A DNA stretch of 64,000 nt from Euclidia mi (Eukaryota; Arthropoda; Insecta; Lepidoptera; Erebidae): assembly GCA_944739405.2 (NCBI GenBank), contig OX123182.2:105627279-105691278 (forward strand). Reading direction: 5' to 3'. The notes below the pieces were generated by a model that saw only the letters and a program-made list of their open reading frames with translations, was not told the DNA's origin and ran no database searches. This document shows, piece by piece, positions 10,437 through 21,464 of this stretch. A program made the translations under genes and the position numbers. Position 1 is the stretch's first letter. Each line of letters begins with the position of its first letter.

Positions 10437-10670
10437 ACTAAGCGAAATTTACGCAAGTGACGTACGCAGCGGGCCAGTGTACATGTAGTTATCTGCCATG
10501 TTTAACGCAGGTAAGTGTTCCTGGCACTCACATTAGGTAGGTATACCCGTATACAATAGGTGCGACTACGGCTCTGGATTAATATCTGAATGAGCTATTT
10601 TCTTGTTTCGCCCTTTTTACCCGACTACGGCGAAGCCAAAAGGAAGGGTAATGTTTTTAGACCCCTTTTT
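10437..10670 (+). repeat. CCCGACTACGG family, partial copy
   Basis: Contains CAATAGGTGCGACTACGGCT, GAGCTATTTTCTTGTTTCG and CCCGACTACGGCGAAGCC, blocks shared with 35762-40280 and 55437-56080. It is cut by the next repeat. Confidence 0.6.
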
Positions 10671-11330
10671 AGGGTTCCGTAGTCCACAAGGAACCCTTAT
10701 AGTTTCGTCATGTCCGTCCGTCTGTCCGTCCGCAGCCTAGCTCAAAGACGCCTGGTGCTAGAAAGCTGATATTTGACATGAATATAGACATACGATATTG
10801 CAACAAAACTGTAGAATAAAATTTAGGAAAATATTTTTTTTAAGGGTATCTCCCCTACATATATAGTGGGGTTGAATTTTTTTTTGGTTGAGTACCCCAT
10901 TGTGTGGGGTATCATTGGATAGGTTTAAAAAAAATATTATTAGCTTGCTCAAATCATTTTTCGATCAAGTGATTGGTTTGTCAAATATCAAGCTTTGAAG
11001 TGAAAAAAATTGTTTGACTCCAATGTCCCCCCCCCCCTCTGCCGGCTAAACTATTAATTTAGAAGAGGTGAAAAAAATCACAAATGTAGTACATATAACG
11101 AATTTAAAAGGAAAACTATCACGGCTAAGTAGACATCACTAGTTTACGAGTAATCGTCGGTTAACTCATAAATACCTATTTCTGTGAGTTTACATTAGGA
11201 GCGCTGGCTTAATCTTAAAGATGCCCGTTTTTAGTCACATGTGAAACAGAAGTTATTATCAGTAACGGCCATTATTGGCAACTGCGGAACCCTACATTGC
11301 GCGTGGCCCGACACGCACTGGGCCGGTTTT
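10671..11330 (+). mobile_element. GGGTTCCGTAG interspersed repeat, 660 bp
   Basis: Runs from AGGGTTCCGTAGTCCACAAG through a CCGTCCGTCTGTCCGTCCG stretch to GCGGAACCCTAC, GCGTGGCCCGACACGCACTG and GGCCGGTTTTTT. I recognise this as a widespread lepidopteran repeat; related 3' scraps lie at 32810-32840 and 45503-45560. It carries no ORF. Confidence 0.6.
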
Positions 11331-11451
11331 TTTACTAAATCGGGTTATAGTTATTAGTTTGTAAACTTTTTTATTTATTTAACCCTTTTCCGTATCCCGA
11401 TGGGTCACTTAAACTAACCGTGCAATATTTACATGGTCACATTTTAAAAAG
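11331..11451 (-). repeat. CCCGACTACGG family, internal fragment
   Basis: The reverse complement of blocks found at about 39940-40025 and 55855-55920 (GGGATACGGAAAAG, TTTACATGCCC). Confidence 0.55.
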
Positions 11452-11931
11452 AATAAAAATAACTACGTTAAAAACAACCGACTTCAAAAACGAAAAAGTG
11501 AAATTATTTATATGTGCTATTTACTAATAGGTTTGAAGTCGGTGCCAAGCCTTAAAACAAATAATAATATTTTAATCACTTAAATGAATACGAGCAAATT
11601 AATACAAAGGAATGACTACGATAAATATAAAGATGCATAAATAAACCTAATAAAGAGCAATTTGATCTTAATATTATAAGTAGCTTCAGTTAATACGAAG
11701 AATAATGCAAAAATTAATACGAAAATGTATTGAATAGAATGTGAATTCATGTGAATTATGAAATGCCTTCTTTAATTTAAAGGCTTTTGAAATTTGATGT
11801 GGCACCGACTTCAAACCAATGAGTAAATAGCACATATAAATAATAGGTAGTATTTAATTAATGTTAAATCTTTATTATTTTTCACTTTTTCGTTTTTGAA
11901 GTCGGTTGTTTTTAACGTAGTTATTTTTATT
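11452..11931. mobile_element. Inverted-repeat MITE, ACAACCGACTTC family (480 bp)
   Basis: Outer 50 bp of each end are exact inverted copies (AATAAAAATAACTACGTTAA, then AAAACAACCGACTTCAAAAA); homology extends further in, including TATATGTGCTATTTACT and GAAGTCGGTGCC. The right arm carries an extra 30 bp. No clear TSD. Confidence 0.7.
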
Positions 11932-12570
11932 TAATACTTTTTAGTGAACCTATTGTTGTATTGTCAACTAGTTATAGGTAGACCTACAAAGGGTGCTGCG
12001 CGCCTTAAAATAAACATAGATCTCAAGAAACGGGAACGGATAAAAGTAGTCTTCTCTGTAAAAATGCTCTTCGGGACACAGTTTTACGTTCTTGTGAGAC
12101 TATTAAAGATCCTGAAAAACGTTTGTTGGCCAGGAAAGCATATATATGAAATCACGTTAACGTCAAGAAACTCTTAAACAGTATAATTCTAGACTCGGTA
12201 AGATCCAAGAGCGTCTAGCGAATGAGCTTTTTGAGCAGAGAGCTAATAGACTTGGTCTCATTAATAATCGACAAATCATGGCATTACCGCATGATTTACG
12301 TCTTTGAAGTCACCATTATCATCATTGTGCAATTCAAATAGATTTTTGTAATTACTGAGTTCGTATCGCCACCTTCTGACTCCTTCATCGGACGAAAACG
12401 AGCCCAAACTCTACAAAATTTTGTCAATTAATTACTGAGTTCCTATATTATTCCTATGGCCACATTTCGATTCCATCATCAGAGCAGCTCTATGTCATAA
12501 TAACTTTTCATTGTCATCCAATTTAAATACGTATACAAAACCCAACTCCCGATGTCTGACATATTTTTTT
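11932..12570. other. Unassigned region with a 42-codon remnant
   Basis: A plus-strand frame at 12180-12308 reads LGKIQERLANELFEQ and ends LPHDLRL-stop; it looks protein-like but I cannot assign it. The 77-codon frame 11944-12177 is also unrecognised. Confidence 0.3.
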
Positions 12571-12634
12571 ATAGACTCACGCCTGTATCCCCAAAGGGGT
12601 AGGCAGAGGTGTAATATTACACCCACATTTCCCA
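12571..12634 (-). repeat. SINE 3' domain fragment
   Basis: Matches the 3' domain (CACGCCTGTATCCCC, GGGGTAGGCAGAGGTGT) of the tRNA-headed SINEs at 52035, 53311, 56946 and 62401; no head is present. Confidence 0.7.
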
Positions 12635-12637
12635 AAG

Positions 12638-12790
12638 AAAGAAATCGCCAGAAGGCTGATCGATGCTTCCCGTGACCAGAGGGCTGGTTTATATCTCGCT
12701 GAGAGAATAAGCATTGCCATTCAACGTGGCAATGCTGCCAGCCTGGGCACGCTACCGCTCGACAACGTTGCGGAGGAATTAAATTTTTTA
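12638..12790 (+). pseudogene. LINE C-terminal coding remnant
   Basis: An open stretch reads KEIARRLIDASRDQRAGLYL, then AERISIAIQRGNAASLGTL and PLDNVAEEL. A RDxRAG...RIS-AIQRGNAAS run is a C-terminal signature I associate with lepidopteran non-LTR retrotransposon proteins. It starts directly after the SINE fragment and runs into AT-rich sequence; nothing upstream of it survives here. Confidence 0.45.
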
Positions 12791-13165
12791 TTATATTTTA
12801 TTTACTTTTCTTTTCATACTTTTGCTTTTTTATAATAAAATTTAGGATAGTTTAGTTATATAATTAGTTTTATTTTATTGTACATTATAATGTAAATCCT
12901 ACTTATAGACCAATTATACTTTAGTTTATTTAAAGTCTACCTAAGATAAAAAAAATTTTTGCCATGTTTGCCAAATATTCATAAACATTTTCCAAATTTC
13001 ATAAAAACCAAAATTGACTAACTGTTTTGATTGGGATTTGAACCCATGCCTTCAGAACGTAAAGCGGGTGTATTATCAGCACGGCTATCGCCTTGTTATT
13101 AATTAGTGGCGAATTTAGCGAACACTTGACAGAGTGCTTACGTCATCTAACTGTCATTTCCAAAT
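12791..13165. other. AT-rich DNA with a tRNA-like scrap
   Basis: On the minus strand 13110-13030 has a B-box-like GGGTTCAAATCCC preceded by GATAGCCGTGCTGA, resembling a tRNA-derived retroposon head. No SINE body was identified. Confidence 0.35.
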
Positions 13166-13176
13166 AATGAAATAGT

Positions 13177-13394
13177 TAAGCAACGCTTGCACAGGTTACC
13201 ACTTGGATGGGTGACCGTGTGTGGCATTTACATCTGAGCGCTACCGTGCTTCGGAGGGCACGTAAAGCTGTCGGTCCCGGTTCTTGTCCAAGGATAAGGA
13301 TCGTTAGGCCATGTCGGAGGCCTTCGGGCGGTCTGAAAACTCCGACACCAGAGTTGGCCACACGCTCACACGAAAAACGAAAAACAAAACAAAC
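13177..13394 (+). mobile_element. 5S rRNA-headed SINE (218 bp) with 11-bp TSD
   Basis: AATGAAATAGT is repeated exactly at 13166-13176 and 13395-13405. The head begins within the 5S rRNA A-box region (GTTAAGCAAC spans the junction) and carries CCACTTGGATGGGTGACCG, the internal C-box region of 5S rRNA genes. The body has GTGCTTCGGAGGGCACGT and GTCGGTCCCGGTTC, blocks shared with other lepidopteran retroposons, and the 3' end is A-rich (about 13372-13394). This is the layout of a 5S-derived (SINE3-type) retroposon. A second, older copy lies at 45665-45845 on the minus strand and a body fragment at 41080-41165. Confidence 0.85.
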
Positions 13395-13405
13395 AATGAA
13401 ATAGT

Positions 13406-13599
13406 CTTCAAACCTTTTTGCTAATTATTATGTTTGAGTACCGGCCAGTTTGTCGTGTCGACGCATAAAGTGTAGACGTCAGTAGTCCTTAGTAACCGTA
13501 GTGATGACAATTTGACATGACACCAGCCGTCACAATTATTATTCATAGGAATTTCAGTCGGATAGGTTAAAATAAGTAAAAAAATGCTCATAAAATAAA
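13406..13599. other. Intergenic, nothing recognised
   Basis: No repeat or coding signal identified. Confidence 0.4.
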
Positions 13600-13789
13600 A
13601 ACTACAGGGCCTACATGAATAAAATTTTTATGGGACCAATTCGAAATTATTGCGCATCAAACAAAAAAAGAATTACGTAAATCGGTTCAGAAACCTCGGC
13701 GAAATCGGTGTACATACATCGAAAAAAATAAATATACCGGCCGAATTGAGAACCTCCTCCTTCTTTTTTTGTTTGAAGTCGGTTAAAAA
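13600..13789 (+). repeat. Retroposon tail fragment
   Basis: Contains AATTGAGAACCTCCTCCTTC and TTTGAAGTCGGTTAAAAA, a 3' end I associate with lepidopteran non-LTR elements. It abuts the next repeat. Confidence 0.4.
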
Positions 13790-14159
13790 TAAGTAACTCA
13801 AAGCGTCTGAACCGCGCGAATTGTAGGTACAACCGCATTTCAAACTTATATTTTGACTCTAATAGTATATGTACATATTTGTAATGTGCTCACCAATACC
13901 TTTCTTTTGATACCAAACACGAAATGATTATTTATTAGTTGCCTTTTTTTGAGGTTGGAATCTGAGGTATTAATTACGTAATATAAATTTTTCATTAAAT
14001 TTATATCGCCTGTGTCACTCGGCCCATTATTACGAATCTATTGATACCCCATTCGTTAAAATCAGTTCACAGTAAATTACATACATACATACTAAACTTA
14101 CATACATAGACTGCCAAAAACATTACCCTTCCTTTTGGCTTCGCCGTAGTCGGGTAAAA
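13790..14159 (-). repeat. CCCGACTACGG family, minus-strand copy
   Basis: On the minus strand it runs from CCCGACTACGGCGAAGCC (14156 downward) through AAGGAAGGGTAATGTTTTTG to AATTCGCGCGGTTCAGACGC near 13800. Same order of blocks as at 55437-55800. Confidence 0.65.
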
Positions 14160-14333
14160 AGTGTTAGGGTTTAAGGATTCGATTGAGTTGCAAACCGTTA
14201 TTTAGGAGTCAAATACCTAAAAGCCTCGAGATCTTTCATCATTAATTGCTGCCCAATACAAGTCACGCAAGTCAGGTAATTTAAAAAGATAATTTTCTTT
14301 TCGACGTGGTTCATAATATTATATTATTTGCAC

Positions 14334-14407
14334 GGCGAGGCTGACTCAATCGTTGACCGGGTAGGTCTACAATTGAGTCAGCCTCGCCTACAATCGTAGA
14401 CCTACCC
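14334..14407. repeat. Interleaved inverted repeats (pseudoknot-capable)
   Basis: Arm A, GGCGAGGCTGACTCAAT (14334-14350), pairs with 14372-14388 (17 bp, exact). Arm B, GGGTAGGTCTAC (14359-14370), lies in the loop of A and pairs with 14396-14407 (12 bp, exact). As RNA this is an H-type pseudoknot topology. Confidence 0.7.
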
Positions 14408-14693
14408 TCTTAAGGCGAGGATTTCCGAGCGCTCAAAGCTTTTGAGGCTCCCCTCTTCCCCAGTTCGCGAGTATAATTACGATCAATCGCGACGCGAGAC
14501 GCGACGCCACTGCCGCCATATGTAGGTATAACACTTTCGCGCCACAGTATAGAAAATTGAAGCAGTAAATCAATTGAAATATAAACTTACTTATCGAGTA
14601 TAAATAATTTACAACGTTTCTGTTTTGAATAAACCTTTATGAAATTCGAAAGTAGTTTTCCAAAATTGCTTTTGTTTATAGTGACAATAGTAA

Positions 14694-14897
14694 TCTTAAT
14701 ATATAAAATCCTTGCGTTACTGACTGACTGACAGACACGCTACAGCCGAAACTATTGGGCGCAGCAAGTTGAAATTTGGCATGTATGTTCCTTGTGAACC
14801 GTAGAGGTGCACTAAGAAGGGATTTCCCGAAATTCCCAAGGGATCGGCCAAAACGGGTAAATTTAAAAATGCAGGCGTAGCTGCTGGCGTCCTCTAG
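14694..14897 (+). mobile_element. Mini-Helitron, 204 bp
   Basis: Begins A|TCTTAATATATAAAATCC and ends GTCCTCTAG|T, with A and T flanks. Body blocks TCCTTGCGTTACTGACTGAC and GGCATGTATGTTCCTTG match the minus-strand copy at 5489-5699. Non-coding. Confidence 0.7.
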
Positions 14898-15692
14898 TCA
14901 GTAGATAATTTTATGAACATTATGTTTGTTGTTAATTATAAAAAAAAATTATGATGGCTCGCAATGCGAAAGTATCGCTTGTTCGATATCAATCTTAGGG
15001 AAAAGGATTAGATTAATATAAATTAATTAATTCGTTGCTACTGTCAGCAAAACAACGGCATAGAACCAATAATACACATAAAGGGTAAGATACTCATAGC
15101 TACTTTTAATCACCAATGATTACATTTTGTTATATTTATTTTAACTATGCAATCTCTAAGATACTACTCTGTCAAAAAAGTACCGGAAAAGATCAATAAT
15201 ACACAAGATTTTTATTACAGGGCAATAGTTATAGCAATATATACTCATGCAAACACACGTGCATGCATAATAAAGGAGATCACCCAGCTCCATACAAATT
15301 TAGGCTATTCTAAAAGTGCCGGCCATTGATATATATGTACTAAATATATGTCTATGTATGTATGGTGCCGGCCAACTAAAATAAACTTATAGAATATTAC
15401 GAAATAAACACTTTTTATTACTACACTAAGGTTCTAAGTGCAGTCTGTGAGATCATATTCCAGCTCAAAGAATCTATTCTGTTCCTAAAATAAATCCTAA
15501 GTAATTACTGGTATTTTTTTGCCTAAAATAACGTGCATGTTGCAATTTAAATGGCATCAGGTAATGACAGGTAGTAAGCCAAGAGCGAAATATCTGCTTG
15601 ATAAGCATTACTGCCTCACAGAAAGAGACGGTGACGTACTAAGCCATCACGCACCAGACTATGGGCAGGGCGGGTAGCGAGGGTACGACTGT
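14898..15692. other. Intergenic, no gene seen
   Basis: AT-rich; a 60-codon frame at 15147-15329 has no recognisable features. Confidence 0.4.
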
Positions 15693-15694
15693 TA

Positions 15695-16132
15695 GACTAC
15701 AGGCCCATGTCCAAAATGGATGGGTCATACGAACCACCAGGTGACGTATATATGACGATATAAGAGCATACAATAATTGATTCAGCACTATGCCGTCACT
15801 TGTAAGCTGTCCAACTGAGTGCTGATGAGAATTCAAAAGTGCAGGTAGAGTGAGTACGCATTTCGGTCATATATTTTTGTACTGCATTATGACCTTCGAT
15901 AGATCCATGATAAATAATAAGAAAGCGCGCAGTGCCGTAAAAAAATGGTGCGCTACAAAGTCGGTAATTTTTTGGATATTGTCAGAAAATCAAATTCTCA
16001 CCGGCACTCAGTTGGACAGCTTACAAGTGACGGCATAGTGCTGAATCTTATTATTTGATGCTCTTATATCGTCCTATATACGTCACCTGGTGGTTCATAT
16101 GACCCATCCATTTTGGACATGGGCCTGTAGTC
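15695..16132. mobile_element. Foldback MITE with about 135-bp inverted arms, TA TSD
   Basis: Arms 15695-15831 and about 15995-16132 are near-perfect inverted copies beginning GACTACAGGCCCATGTCC; the element is flanked by TA at 15693-15694 and 16133-16134, as in Tc1/mariner-type insertions. Spacer 163 bp without coding potential. Confidence 0.82.
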
Positions 16133-16256
16133 TAAGTAACAATTGCCTCGATCAGTTTACGGCCAATTCGCAACATGACCAGTGAATACTCCAGCGGAAT
16201 AACAATTGCAGTAGGATGTACCCGATTAGAATTCTTCTATAAATAGTATATTATAC

Positions 16257-16765
16257 CTAGGGCAAGAAATAAAGATGGGCAAAGCAAACCAAGTGAACAG
16301 GATTGATACACGTATCCATTTGGGTTGGGCTGCTTTCGATAAACTGGCATTTGCTTTTACGAAGCAACAAAAAGCAAGAATATTCAACCAGTGCGTCCTG
16401 CCAGTGCTCACCTACGGAGCCGAAACTTGGGTTACTACAGAGGCAGCGCTACAGAAACTTGAAGTTGTTCAAAGGGCAATGGAGAGAAAACTGGCAGGAG
16501 TGACACTCAGAGACAGAAAGAAGAATAAATAGCTCCGAAAAGAAAGTCTAGTACCAGATGTTGCCAAAAGAGTAGCGGCCGGACATGTAGCCAGAAATCC
16601 CAAAACATGGTGCAAGCAAATATTAAAATGGCAACCATGGGATTGTAAATGACTAGCTGGAACGGCAAATGAGATGGAAAAAAGACATCATAAAGATAGC
16701 AGGCAGTAATTGGTTGAAGACTGCCCAAAACAGAACGGAAAGGAATTTGTTGTAGAGGTCTACAC
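16257..16765 (+). pseudogene. RTE-type LINE reverse transcriptase, C-terminal fragment
   Basis: The frame from 16275 reads RIHLGWAAFDKLAFAFTKQQ, ARIFNQCVLPVLTYGAETW, KLEVVQRAMERKLAGVTLRD and then stops at 16530; the homology goes on in other frames (VPDVAKRVAAGHVARNPKTW, then a GRW-like tract) to about 16765. The ALxxFNQCVLPVLTYGAETW and QRAMERxxxGVxLRDR runs are typical of the post-catalytic part of RTE-clade reverse transcriptases in Lepidoptera. At least two frame breaks and the missing N-terminal two-thirds make it non-functional. A related tail lies at 57843-58213. Confidence 0.75.
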
Positions 16766-17271
16766 CAAAATGGTCGGAAAAGGCTTAAGATGGTGATGTT
16801 CACGGCGCTGGGACGCATAAGCGGGGCATTCCGCCAACATTTGTAGCACCGTTCTTGGACAGGGTTGCGGCTGCTGTCACTATAGTGATATCCAGGCGTT
16901 TCTGACTGGCCTTTTCTCTACAAGAACCGGCCGAAACATTGAAAAGTGAGAACGTCGCGACGCAACATCTCTTCAACCACATGGTGCCATGCCTGTACAT
17001 CATGCAAGACATCTGTACCTGACCGCTCATAGACATTCCTACTTAAGGTTTAGACGATATTTTTATATTTGGTCAGGAGTATTTAAAAATATGTTTTTTA
17101 CTTTTTTAATGAGTCCACTGCATTTTAAGGCCCACGTATTTCACGTAAGGCTGAAAACGTATAGTTGACTGCCGTTACACCTCTTTGATTTATCACTTTT
17201 GTCAAAACAAAACTGCTCTACGGTACTTTTAGACATACATTCAAACCTAAATATTGTCTCAGAGAATACGC
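16766..17271. other. Intergenic, unrecognised
   Basis: 16800-17040 is less AT-rich and has a 78-codon minus-strand frame without recognisable motifs. Confidence 0.35.
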
Positions 17272-17602
17272 TTGTATCCTAAAATGTAATTAGCGATTGA
17301 TTCGTTCCTTTATTAGATGTTAAATTGAAATACCTGATTTTTCTTCAAAAATCAGTCAGCAATATTACTAATTACGGCTTTTTAAAAACCTTTTTGAATT
17401 TGACACTAAGACGCTGTAAACCATCATAGCCGTTGAGTGATATCACAAAGTACAAAACAAAACAATCTGTGAATGAAGTCTGGTCTGATGCACCCACATT
17501 TATTTTGTTATATTCGATTTGACAGGTAGAAACTTTTACTTTTTAGTTGTATTTACTACTAAAACGTCAACAACATGAATGGTGGACGTACTGTTTGACG
17601 TA
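17272..17602 (+). repeat. 330-bp repeat R, copy 1
   Basis: Runs from TGTATCCTAAAATGTAATTA to GTACTGTTTGACGTAATGCT. A second copy on the opposite strand lies at about 20407-20655 and continues at 25473-25570, interrupted by the BEL element. Class unknown. Confidence 0.7.
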
Positions 17603-17700
17603 ATGCTCTCTGATTGGTGTTCACTGTCACAAGAATAAAAACATTATTTTTTAGTTTTAGAATCCTAAAAATTACATTAATCTTACCATTTTATAATAAA

Positions 17701-17873
17701 CTAGCTGACCCGGCAAACGTTGTTTTGCAAATTTTTTTTTTTTTTTTGAAATATCGATGTTGGCCTATTCTCATAGATACCGGATAAGCACAAAAAATTT
17801 CATCAAAATCGGTCAAGCCGTTTCGGAGGAGTATGGGAACGAAAACTGTGACACGAGAATTTTATATATTAGA
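17701..17873 (-). mobile_element. Mini-Helitron, 173 bp, canonical ends
   Basis: On the minus strand: A|TCTAATATATAAAATTCTCG at the 5' end and GCCGGGTCAGCTAG|T at the 3' end. It carries CCGAAACGGCTTGACCGATT, a block common in such elements. Too short to code. Confidence 0.8.
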
Positions 17874-19418
17874 TAATAAACTTTATTGACATCTTAAAAT
17901 CATAATGGATCTATAGATACTACAATCAGACCGATTTATTCTTAGTGGACGCAAGCCTATTGACTTAGAAGTTTGGTGTAATAGTTAAAATGTTTACAAC
18001 AGTGAGTTCTTCTAAAATAACACAATTTATTGATTGGCCGGCAAAATAAAAATTAGCCCCATTTGGGTGATCTCCTTTAGGCGCTGCCATCGGCAAGCAG
18101 TAGTGAAAAAAAGTTAAATTTTACATACATACATACGTACGAATTGATACTCCTACACCCACAACCCTTATTTTCCGCCAACCAATAATAAACTCTAGTT
18201 TTCGTTATTATTTGTCGGTCAAATTGATATAGGTACTTACCTACCGAACACCTTACCTACCTTTCTAAGCTGTGACACCAGTGCATTCTTCCTCGGCGTG
18301 ATAAATAATTACTGTAATATTATTAGGTGTCCATTGTTCCGTGTTTGGTAATATGTGGAAATCAATGATATTATTGGTAGAAATAGTCAATAGAATTATT
18401 GAATACACGGAAATTCATTTTTTTTTGTTTTTGATCGCGCTAGTCTTAGGAACTAGCAGGCCATTTTCTAAGATTTATTTGCTTCTCTAGCCCATTTGTT
18501 GAGGAAGGTTTTACCAAATAACATCACGCTACTACCCACGAGGGTGGGGCAGTAACCATAAATACCACTAAGTAGGTAACTGCGGATATTTGTATTTATT
18601 TAGGTAGGTAGGTACCTATAAAATTCACTTTTATAGCTTTTAGGCACATCTCACATTTTATTTCCGTATATAGGTACACAGAATAAAAGTGTGAATTATT
18701 GTATTAGGTAGGTACCCAATACAACAATAATACTATAAATCATCCACAACATACAACAAATCAATATTTTTCTAAAGTACTGTTACCTAACTATGCTGTT
18801 GTTATCAAGTCGTTATCTTGTCCAATAATCAAAACGATATTTTTAAAGCTATACTTCTTACTTATATACACTATTATTACTTACTAAAAATTTACAATAC
18901 CTATTTACAAACTAAACCTAGATGTAATATATTTATCAATAAGTGATGATGACATTCGTAACTGACGATAAAATAATTCGTAATCCTGCGGTGCGCTCTG
19001 CAAACGAGCGATACGTCCTGTCTCCATTACATCCCGCTTGGGACTGAACGACGCCGGAGAGAGCGCGTCGGCAGTAGGAAATTACGTATTTTCGGGATTA
19101 TATTTTTATATATATTAAAATTCATAATGTGATTGCCGAGAACCATCCGCTTTTACATGACCTTTCTTTTGGTATACGTTTGAAAATTCTAATCCCAATA
19201 CAACTCAAATGAAACGGGGAAAGTTGTTTAAACAGACCTATATTCGCGATTATTTTCTATCGTATCAAATGACAGTAATCGTGTTTCGAATGGCCGAAAA
19301 ATAAAGGTCTAATGGTGTAGAATAACATATATTTTTTTCCGAATTTAAATCTCTGTTATTTACAAATAAAACGCGTTTGACCACGCTAGATAACACTGTA
19401 TTTTGGGAAATCCTCGCC
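17874..19418. other. Intergenic with a partial Helitron-like stretch
   Basis: 18415-18580 resembles the 5' part of the larger Helitrons (GCGCTAGTCTTAGGAACTAG, ACATCACGCTA). TAGG/ACCT microsatellite-like runs occur at 18590-18615. A GC-richer patch at 18985-19075 is unexplained. No gene seen. Confidence 0.45.
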
Positions 19419-20406
19419 TTAACCCTTTCACCGCCACGGTCGTCTATGGAAGACAAACCATAACGTGCCCACGACGCTTTCGACGTCTATGCAAGAGAAA
19501 AATACCATTTTCTACAAAATAAAATAAACACAAAATAAAAACACATTTATAGTATTTTTTTCTACTATCATTCCTTAGACATATTTACTACATTATTACA
19601 CAAAGATAAATAACAATTATCCATTCCATAATGTAAAAAAGCACGATGTAAGAACGCCATGCTAAATGTGCAATTTGGCGTGCACATACACGCCACGGTC
19701 GTCATGAGACGACAGGTAGTGATGGGTAAGGAAAACAAGTACGATAAAAGGTTTACAAAATAATTTTGAAAAAAAAAAGATTGATATACTGCCTACTAAA
19801 TAATAAAAATTGTATCTCGTGTACTACATTTTATATCAGATGAAATATTAAGCACAAAGTATAATAAAACTAAATAATTATTAACAAACTTATGACTGAC
19901 TAATTGCAAATCGATAATTTTATGGCAAGTGGCAACTCTCCCGCATCCTTATCGTGGAATCCCTTTACGGTACTCTGTGCGCCACAGTCGTGATGAGACG
20001 ACACGCTGTGACGTCAATAGCGCTGGCCGGACACTTTGAGTGAAGTGCAATATAATATAACGTGAAAAATAATAGGTAGATTTAAATTACCAAAATATTA
20101 AATAATAACGTCGATTGTAGTGTTATTTATTAGTTCTGTGAGAAACATCAAACCGCTTCCGTACCGAAGTATGCAGCGGTTTGACGTTTCTGCATCCGAT
20201 TCGACTCGAAAACCTATCGAATGGTTGTGAATAAGGGTGCTTGAACGACTCTCATATTGTCTGTTTGTATACATGTATATATATTATATATGAACATAAT
20301 GCAACTCAGGGGTTGACACATTTATTAAAAACATAATTGCACAAATCGTGAAAGCTTATCAACATTATTTTTAAGCGTACGAGATATTTGTGCAAAATTG
20401 TGAATG

Positions 20407-20655
20407 TAAGCATTACGTCAAACAGTACGTCCGCCATTCATGTTGTGGACGTTTTAGTAGTAAATACAACTAAAACGTCAAACTTTCTACCTGTCAAATC
20501 GAATATAACAAAATAAAAGTGGGTACATCAGACCAGACTTCATTCACGGTTTGTTTTGTTTTGTACTTTGTGATATCACTCAACCGCCATGATGGTTTAC
20601 AGCGTTATCGTGTCAAATTCAAAAAGATTTTTATAAAGCCGTAATTAGTAATGTT
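20407..20655 (-). repeat. Repeat R, copy 2, first part (rest at 25473-25570)
   Basis: Reverse-complement match to 17272-17602. The BEL element inserted into it, so the remainder starts again at 25473 after the 5-bp duplication. Confidence 0.75.
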
Positions 20656-21180
20656 TGGTTCGGCGATACACCGAAACCGTAGGTTCTAGGCGACTTGGGA
20701 AAGATTAATGGAATGGACTGTATTCAAAGGATAGCGGGTTTTTAGCCGCCTAGGATTGGATACGGGAAGAGGTGATTGTGAGTGGGTAAAGGATATTCTA
20801 AGGATGGAGGGCACTTACCTTATACGGCAATCTTCTTCGTGTCCGAAGGGCAGTCTCCTGGTGGTTTCGTGATGCAGCTGCTTGTTTTCATTTCACAACA
20901 CAGTCACTTCCACTTGCGAGCGGTTTTATAAGCGGTAACAACTATAGCGGGCGCAGCGCGGTGATACGGTATAGCGGACGCGTATCGCGAATCGAATGTT
21001 TTTGAAAGCTCTGGACTGTCTCTCGCGTCGACGTTTCGCGGCGACCAATCAGGCGAAAGGCAGTGCCTCTTCCAGGGAGTGGGATAGAGAGGGACGGAAA
21101 TATGGTATCGCTCGCACTAGACGTGGAACGATTGATGTTGATGCGATTAGTTATAGATAGGAAGGTAGATGGCGCTACCA
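20656..21180 (-). repeat. 3' LTR of the BEL element
   Basis: 525 bp, about 98% identical to the partner LTR. Adjacent to the purine tract at 21181-21190. Confidence 0.92.
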
Positions 21181-21190
21181 TATCCCCCCG
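21181..21190 (-). other. Polypurine tract
   Basis: On the minus strand GGCCGGGGGGATA runs directly into the 3' LTR (TGGTAGCG), the position and composition expected for the plus-strand DNA primer. Confidence 0.65.
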
Positions 21191-21464
21191 GCCCTAAAGG
21201 GTTGCCTTTAAAAAAATAGAATTGAACTTAGCTATGTTGGGTGTACTACCGCATAACCCATCAATAGGCTAAGACAGCGATATGACAATAAAATTAATCT
21301 AAATTAACTTTAGCAAAAACTACAAACGCAATAATAGCGAAAACTACTAACTAAATACTTAAACTAAGAGGCAGGTCCAACTTCAGGCTAGATCTCTAAG
21401 TGTCTAAGTGCCTCGACTTGTGCAAGGACAGTTAAAAGCTCTTCGTAAGAGAGGATCTGTTGAC
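21191..21464. other. Non-coding 3' part of the BEL element
   Basis: Short AT-rich stretch between pol and the purine tract; no env-like or other frame seen. Confidence 0.5.

Noticed and set aside
13173..13240. Functional 5S rRNA gene
   Set aside because: Only the promoter half is present, diverged and fused to a retroposon body with TSDs.
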